From: Heliopora coerulea
Taxonomy: Eukaryota > Cnidaria > Anthozoa > Scleralcyonacea > Helioporidae
Assembly (NCBI GenBank): GCA_030142905.1
Contig: JASJOG010000539.1
Span: 1 to 64,000 of the forward strand
Length of the DNA stretch: 64,000 nt
Direction of reading: 5' to 3'
This document shows positions 59,440-64,000 of the stretch, piece by piece; positions within the stretch are counted from its first letter, which is position 1, and every line of letters begins with the position of its first letter. The translations under genes were made by a program, and so were the position numbers. The notes below the pieces were generated by a model. That model saw only the letters and a list, made by a program, of their open reading frames with translations. It did not search any database and was not told the origin of the DNA.

Positions 59440-60210
59440 TGGTACAATCCCCCATACACCAAAAACGTTAAATGGAACATCGGCAGACAATTCCTTAGTC
59501 TAATAGACAAACACTTCCCGGCTACTAACAGACTTCACAAACTTTTTAACAGAAACACGGTGAAAATAAGCTATAGCTGTATGGAAAACCTTAAACACGT
59601 TATACGCGGACACAACAACCGCGTTCTTCGAAATAGACACCGTGCAAGCACCAATAAGAATAACACAAACACTGACACAGACAGACCAAATTCTGACACA
59701 AACGCAAACGACAATGTTAGTAACGCAAGCTCCAACAACAACACAAACACACGTGTGAACGGTATCAGCAGCAACAGCGACAATTCGTGCAACTGCAGAC
59801 ACAAAAACGAATGCCCAACCTTGGGAAAATGCCTGGCAAAAAGCGTTGTCTACAAATCCGAAGTAAAGACCCCCCATAATGGATCAACGAAAAGTTACAT
59901 CGGCATGACAGCAAACGACTTCAAGCATCGTTACCGCAACCACCTGAAGTCCTTCCGAAACACACAGTACGCGAACGAAACAGAACTTTCCAAATACATT
60001 TGGCGACTGAAGATGGAAAACCGGGAATACCAAATAAAATGGTCAATCGTTAAGCATGCAAGCTCACACAAATACGGCTCAAGAAGATACAATCTTTGCC
60101 TTGAAGAAAAAATGCTTATCCTGAAATCAAACAAGAAAAACTTGCTGAACAAGAGATCTGAACTATTCTCTTCATGCAGACATACACATTATAGTTCGCT
60201 GGCCAACTGA
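59440..60210 (+). pseudogene. Penelope-like element C-terminus: GIY-YIG endonuclease
   Basis: The open frame begins at an ATG at 59320, but only from the TGG at 59440 does it read as the element: WYNPPYTKNVKWNIG and LIDKHFPATNRLHKLFNRN, the known segment after the RT. An Asn/Thr-rich linker follows, then a Cys cluster CNCRHKNECPTLGKC, SYIGMT (the YIG half of GIY-YIG), FKHRYRNHLKSF with the conserved Arg and His, and ELSKYIW. The enzyme nicks DNA for reverse transcription. The RT domain is missing, so it is not autonomous; the endonuclease part itself is uninterrupted. Confidence 0.75.
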
Positions 60211-60289
60211 TTGCGGGCACTACAGCATCACAGTTAATTTTAGACAATTTGACCCAAATTATGTAAATGAATAGTAGAAGCGATCTGTC

Positions 60290-60340
60290 AGTTGCCTGAT
60301 GATCGTGTTGTAGACACGTGAAACTCCGAGTAGCAAACGC
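60290..60340 (+). ncRNA. Hammerhead ribozyme, Penelope-type (pair A, right)
   Basis: CTGATGA at 60296-60302, stem II cgtgt-tgtag-acacg, GAAA at 60320-60323, very short stem III act-ccg-agt, predicted cut after GTA at 60332, and stem I ttgc/gcaa. Very short stem III is the known feature of the minimal type I hammerheads of Penelope-like elements, where two copies may act as a dimer. Confidence 0.7.
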
Positions 60341-60440
60341 CCTTCTAACTTTATTAAAGTTATTTCGCTCTACCTACATGGTATCGAGTACTCTCAAACC
60401 AATCTTCAACTGTGTTTCTTGTATGATACACTTTTGCTTT

Positions 60441-60447
<7 letters not shown>

Positions 60448-60482
<35 letters not shown>
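60448..60482. repeat. (TA)n tract between element pairs
   Basis: About 35 bp of pure (TA)n directly before pair B. Confidence 0.95.
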
Positions 60483-60487
<5 letters not shown>

Positions 60488-60523
60488 ATAGGAAGACAAG
60501 GTAAACTTGGGTTACTTCATAAA

Positions 60524-60584
60524 GATTTACTACAAATTTGTTTCGTATGGCAAGCTGGGCCTGCCACACTCGTCAGGTAGTGAT
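60524..60584 (-). ncRNA. Hammerhead ribozyme, Penelope-type (pair B, left)
   Basis: Mirror of 61247-61308 with one base change in stem II (ggcaag for gacaag on +). All core bases (CTGACGA, GAAA, GTA) are kept. Confidence 0.65.
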
Positions 60585-60671
60585 CGCGTGTGATGTAGTT
60601 GCCTAGGAGACTTGATAGTGCCTAATGAGGTTACGTCATACAATAAAAATACAATAAAAATGCGGGGTGAA

Positions 60672-60910
60672 TTAACAAATATTACAGAGTAAGTGTTTTT
60701 TCCTATGCCTACAAGTTGTGATTAGTTCGTTTCTGGAATTTAATGAGCTTAGCTCAGGATGGCAGGTGATAAGAAGTTTTTCATGCAAACATAAATTACA
60801 TTTTTTTGTGCTGCTAGAATACGCTTTACACCGTCTGATAATTTGCCACTTCAACGAAAATTTGATGTTATTGTCCCTTAACTTTCAAATGTATTTGCTC
60901 AGGGCCCGAC
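60672..60910 (-). pseudogene. Penelope-like GIY-YIG C-terminus (pair B, left)
   Basis: Inverted twin of 60927-61160, differing by a few bases (for example IIRRC for IIRWC and ITCHP for IICHP). Confidence 0.65.
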
Positions 60911-60926
60911 TCAGAGAAATAGCACG

Positions 60927-61160
60927 GCCCTGAGCAAATACATTTGGAAGTTAAGGGACAATAACATCAAATTTTCGTTGAAGTGGCAAATTATCAGATG
61001 GTGTAAAGCGTATTCTAGCAGCACAAAAAAATGTAATTTATGTTTGCATGAAAAACTTCTTATCATCTGTCATCCTGAGCTAAGCTCATTAAATTCCAGA
61101 AACGAACTAATCACAACTTGTAGGCATAGGAAAAAACACTTACTCTGTAATATTTGTTAA
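60927..61160 (+). pseudogene. Penelope-like GIY-YIG C-terminus (pair B, right)
   Basis: Reads ALSKYIWKLRDNN, then LKWQIIRWCKAYSSSTKKCN, LCLHEKLLI and a TTCRHRKKHLL end. Same block order as pair A (ELSKYIWRL, WSIVKHA, YNLCLEEKMLI) but far diverged. Truncated at the palindrome centre before the YIG motif. Confidence 0.65.
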
Positions 61161-61246
61161 TTCACCCCGCATTTTTATTGTATTTTTATTGTATGACGTA
61201 ACCTCAATAGGCACTATCAAGTCTCCTAGGCAACTACATCACACGC

Positions 61247-61308
61247 GATCACTACCTGACGAGTGTGGCAGGCCCAGCTTGTCATACGAAACAAATTTGT
61301 AGTAAATC
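61247..61308 (+). ncRNA. Hammerhead ribozyme, Penelope-type (pair B, right)
   Basis: CTGACGA at 61256-61262, a 10-bp stem II with three G-U pairs (gtgtggcagg/gcttgtcatac, closing loop ccca), GAAA at 61288-61291, a self-complementary stem III acaaatttgt, predicted cut after GTA at 61301, and stem I tac/gta plus gat/atc around an internal loop. Confidence 0.65.
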
Positions 61309-61414
61309 TTTATGAAGTAACCCAAGTTTACCTTGTCTTCCTATTGTAATTCGCTCTACTCTGGTATTGAGCGCTCTCTTCCTACGATTTTTTTAATAAA
61401 ATCTCACTTATTTA

Positions 61415-61424
61415 TATATATATG

Positions 61425-61475
<51 letters not shown>
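61415..61475. repeat. (TA)n tract
   Basis: (TA)n with TG interruptions between pair B and the next hammerhead-like site. Confidence 0.95.
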
Positions 61476-61579
61476 GCACAGTCTCTAGTTAGAGCACTCT
61501 GGCATGGCTTAGATGTTCCACAAGTGTGGAACATTTGAGTTGCCCATATAATGTAGGCTTCTCCATCCTGCTCGTCAGC

Positions 61580-61630
61580 ACTACACTGATGAGGCCCAGT
61601 AGGCCGAAACGGTTCTGTCTGTAGTTATAT
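61580..61630 (+). ncRNA. Hammerhead-like motif of a third element
   Basis: CTGATGA at 61586-61592, stem II gcc-cagta-ggc, GAAA at 61606-61609, a 4-bp stem III acgg/tctgt with one wobble, and GTA at 61621-61623. Stem I is poor on the 3' side because (TA)n begins there. Upstream at 61515 is a perfect hairpin gttccaca-agt-gtggaac. Confidence 0.5.
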
Positions 61631-61740
61631 ATATATATATATATTATAATCTATTATAATATATACTATATAATGCTACTATATAATAGATTATAACATA
61701 TTATTTGTGTTGTATATATATATTATATATATGTTTGTCA
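61630..61740. repeat. (TA)n-rich tract next to exon 49
   Basis: Imperfect TA and TATAATCTA repeats ending only about 10 bp before the exon 49 acceptor, so they take the place of the polypyrimidine tract. Confidence 0.9.
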
Positions 61741-61748
61741 TACTGTAG

Positions 61749-61802
61749 GGTAATAAAGGAAACATCGGGAAGATTGGGGTTGTTGGAGAAAAAGGCGTTC
61801 TG
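61749..61802 (+). CDS. Collagen helix exon 49 (54 bp)
   Basis: Encodes GNKGNIGKIGVVGEKGVL; no proline, with Val-Val and Val-Leu pairs in X and Y. The acceptor atactgtag lies just after a (TA)n tract; donor gtaatg. Vertebrate exon 47 position. Confidence 0.91.
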
Positions 61803-63790
61803 GTAATGTCAATGCGATTGTATTAATGTCATCGTTTCGTATTTGAATACGTTTTAAAACAAAAATAAATGAAGGAACTCTAACGCTCAGGTTGGTAACA
61901 ATATGCCATGCTTTCTCTTTCGTACCTAAAAGAAAGAAAAGACAAGAAATAGGATTTTCACATGAAGCTGGGGACTGGAATCTGGACCGTTGGTATTCAA
62001 TTTGTTGCCCGGGAGCCATGTAAATCCGGCCCGTGAAGCTTTTTAAAACATAGGAAAAGTAAAGCCCAGAATTTAAAACCAGTTAATAAAAAAACATTTT
62101 AGGTCTAGGAAGTAATGGAAACCTTTTCCTTTCCAATGTCAAATTTAAATGTTTGCTTTGGAAACGTAATAGGCGTTTGTTCAGTATCTTCCAAATGAAT
62201 CAATCAATGTCTCATATGTGTTTTTGAACCAATCGTGTCTTGCCGGTCTCACGATGTCAATTTCAAAACAGTTATCTTTGGCGTCAAATTTAGAAGATGT
62301 TTTGGCATGACGCGTGTACACGCTGAAGTGCCAACGTTGCGAGACATTAGGGTGATGTTTGTGTGGAAGCGAGTCCGACCTCCTAATATGGCTGGCCCTT
62401 TTTGCCAACATCTTGCCTCTTTGTGAAATTCTTTGTAAAATATGTTTGCATTTACATGATAGGAGGATCAGCCCTCCAAGGCTAGATCTCGCTGTCGACT
62501 ACCCGAGATCTCGCCTAGGACGGCTGAAAATATTCCCTGTGAACCCACTCAAAAGGGCTGGCCTTCCTAGGAGGGATAGAAAAAAATAATATGCACATGT
62601 GTGATAGACCCAGCCTTCCTAAAAGGGCCAGAAAAATCCTATGTAAAAGCCACGTGAAATCTAGGCCACTTACGAGGACCAGCCCTATTAATAGGACTGG
62701 CTCACCTCCTTGTAAACACCCCCCTAGGTTGTGTATCAAGCTGTGCACAGGCCAGGCGTGCAACGACTGTCAAATAGTGATTTTGCGTGTGGATTTCTTG
62801 ATGATTCGATGTTGTGTGACTTCCGTCAAAAATCTAGACAGATGTCAAACAACGTAGGATCATCTTTTACCTGTTGCACATTTTTCGGTGTTCGTAGTTG
62901 CTTTGTCTTTTTGATTTAGAATTAAGATTGTTACGGAGTGAACACGTTATACAGGAAATGCAGTCTTTTTTCAATGCTTAATTAGATTTAATTGGATGAT
63001 TAGCAAGTCGAGACAAGAATACTTCCACTCAAGTATGAGAAATTAATGCTCCTTGAAATTAACGCGGATTCAAAAATTTCTCATTAATTAAACTCACATT
63101 AATTTTTGGTAGTATTGATCTCCGGGACATTCATTAAGTGGAGCGCTAAAATCCGCGACCTTTTATGACCCAAAAATTTTGGATCCTGTGCAGACATAGC
63201 AACGGATATAAAAGTCACTACCCCCCGTCCTCCTTAGATAATTGGTGTACTCCAAGAAAAGGGTGTTCGCAGCCTCTCTTGCGAATAGCTTATCATGTTC
63301 ATCCATATGGAAACAACATTGAGAGAGGAAGCAGGGGTTAATTGAATCACAAGCAAACTTTTTAAAAAGTTCAAACAAAATTTGTCAATGATTGTGGATA
63401 ACATTAGCTTTTCTATCTGTTGATGCACATTTCCCTGTATTCCTTCGAAACATATAACTTGCAAAGGTAGCAATTGTCAACGAAACGATTAACTCAAAAC
63501 GCTCAAATTGAATCCACAGTATTGAGAGATGAAATGACATTTTTCCCCGTTCCCACTGCATGATGCATTTCTGGCGCTAAATCGCGTTAATTTCTTTCAT
63601 TTTGAATTTTTATCTCCTCTTTCGCGTCAAAGTCCTACTTTCGGAAGTTGTTTTCTGTTTGATTTCCCTTATTTAAGTCGCGTTAATTTGAGCTTTCTTG
63701 ATCAAGGCAAGCGTTAATTTCCTAAAGTAAAGTAAGTTAAATTCAGACTTAAATTCAAATATTAAATTATGTTATTCGACTTATTGATAG
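61803..63790. other. Intron 49 (2.0 kb)
   Basis: A GC-richer block at 62450-62720 repeats ccagcc and aggcc words, with hairpins such as accagccctattaataggac followed by tgg. I cannot name it. At 63257-63400 lies copy 2 of the repeat at 47.9 kb. No exon is predicted or seen. Confidence 0.45.
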
Positions 63791-63844
63791 GGTAATAGAG
63801 GACCGATTGGACCTCGTGGGCATGAAGGAAAAATTGGTCCAGAT
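63791..63844 (+). CDS. Collagen helix exon 50 (54 bp), last in window
   Basis: Encodes GNRGPIGPRGHEGKIGPD. Acceptor ttgatag, donor gtaagt. First half of the vertebrate exon 48 unit. By the size pattern one more 54-bp exon, then the exon joining helix to C-propeptide, should lie downstream. Confidence 0.92.
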
Positions 63845-64000
63845 GTAAGTCCTTCATTTCTTCGTTCACTCTGTTTTTTTTTCTTCCTGTTCGCGTTTAA
63901 AATAGTCCGGTAAATTTCTAGCTAAAAGGGCTAGATCAATTTTGTCCCTCCTTTTAAACTTTATTTCTGTTGGGGGTAGCCATTCATGTGTTCACAGTTA

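Larger units (their letters stand above)
58991..60368. mobile_element. Penelope-like element tail, head-to-head inverted pair A
   Basis: Two 5'-truncated copies of the same 3' end face away from a junction at about 59438. The left copy (- strand) covers 58991-59437, the right copy (+ strand) 59438-60368. The outer ends are identical (aactttaataaagttagaag on one side, its complement on the other), each with a hammerhead. The right copy reaches farther upstream and includes the GIY-YIG linker. Inverted or tandem partial copies are typical of Penelope-like elements. Confidence 0.75.
60483..61350. mobile_element. Penelope-like element tail, head-to-head inverted pair B
   Basis: A near-perfect palindrome centred near 60917. 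Each arm (about 430 bp) carries the last 70-80 codons of a Penelope-like endonuclease, a 3' untranslated part and a hammerhead with its flank gacaaggtaaacttgggtta. Distinct in sequence from pair A, so it is another subfamily. Confidence 0.75.
2026..63844 (+). other. Fibrillar-type collagen gene, partial (50 exons)
   Basis: Structural extracellular matrix protein. The joined exons encode 963 residues of Gly-X-Y, 320 of 321 triplets starting with Gly. All introns are phase 0 and fall between triplets. Exon sizes 54, 45, 99, 108 and 198 are the family signature of fibrillar collagens, and their order matches the vertebrate COL1A2-type layout from exon 8 to the first half of exon 48. If exon 1 starts at helix residue 19, the window covers residues 19 to 981 of a 1014-residue helix (inference). 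Hand count gives about 106 prolines (11 percent), low compared with vertebrate type I. The N-propeptide, telopeptides and COLFI C-propeptide lie outside, so clade A, B or C cannot be assigned. Introns range from 85 to 7365 bp. Confidence 0.9.

Noticed and set aside
1..64000. CRISPR array, operon, rRNA gene
   Set aside because: The tandem repeats are simple microsatellites without unique spacers, and the gene is intron-split and eukaryotic.

Overview
The window reads as animal nuclear DNA: AT-rich, long introns, many interspersed repeats and no bacterial-style operons. It lies entirely inside one gene on the + strand, a fibrillar-type collagen. I can place 50 short exons from 2026 to 63844. 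Each starts with a whole Gly codon, ends on a whole codon and is flanked by splice sites. Most are exactly 54 bp (41 exons); the rest are 45 bp (6), 99, 108 and 198 bp. Together they give 2889 bp, or 963 residues (321 Gly-X-Y triplets), with one Gly-to-Ser break. The gene runs off both ends of the window: the N-propeptide, the first part of the helix, the last triplets and the C-propeptide are outside. Low proline content, the repeat types and the gene layout suggest a cnidarian, probably an anthozoan (coral or anemone). This is inference, because no taxonomic marker is present.

The order of exon sizes matches the classic vertebrate fibrillar collagen pattern (COL1A2-type exons 8 to 48, recalled from general knowledge) in a nearly unfused state. 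Vertebrate 99-, 108- and 162-bp exons appear here as 54+45, 45+54, 54+54 or 54+54+54, and the single 108-bp exon falls where vertebrates also have 108.

The introns hold nearly everything else. From 1 to 23.9 kb there are 25 exons mixed with tRNA-like SINE or foldback elements, small DNA transposons with visible target-site duplications, foldbacks and microsatellites. From 23.9 to 31.3 kb one 7.4-kb intron carries a decayed R2-like non-LTR retrotransposon on the - strand and copies of a repeat of about 850 bp. From 31.3 to 55.9 kb there are 23 exons, with large foldbacks at 46.3 and 49.2 kb and a hAT-like element at 51.1 kb. From 55.9 to 61.7 kb a 5.9-kb intron holds a 5'-truncated LINE on the - strand and two head-to-head inverted Penelope-like element tails. 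These encode the GIY-YIG endonuclease end and carry recognisable hammerhead ribozymes, set among (TA)n tracts. From 61.7 kb to the end are the last two visible exons.

The host gene would make an extracellular matrix protein: three chains fold into a triple helix and pack into fibrils. No other host protein gene, no functional tRNA or rRNA gene and no CRISPR array was found.
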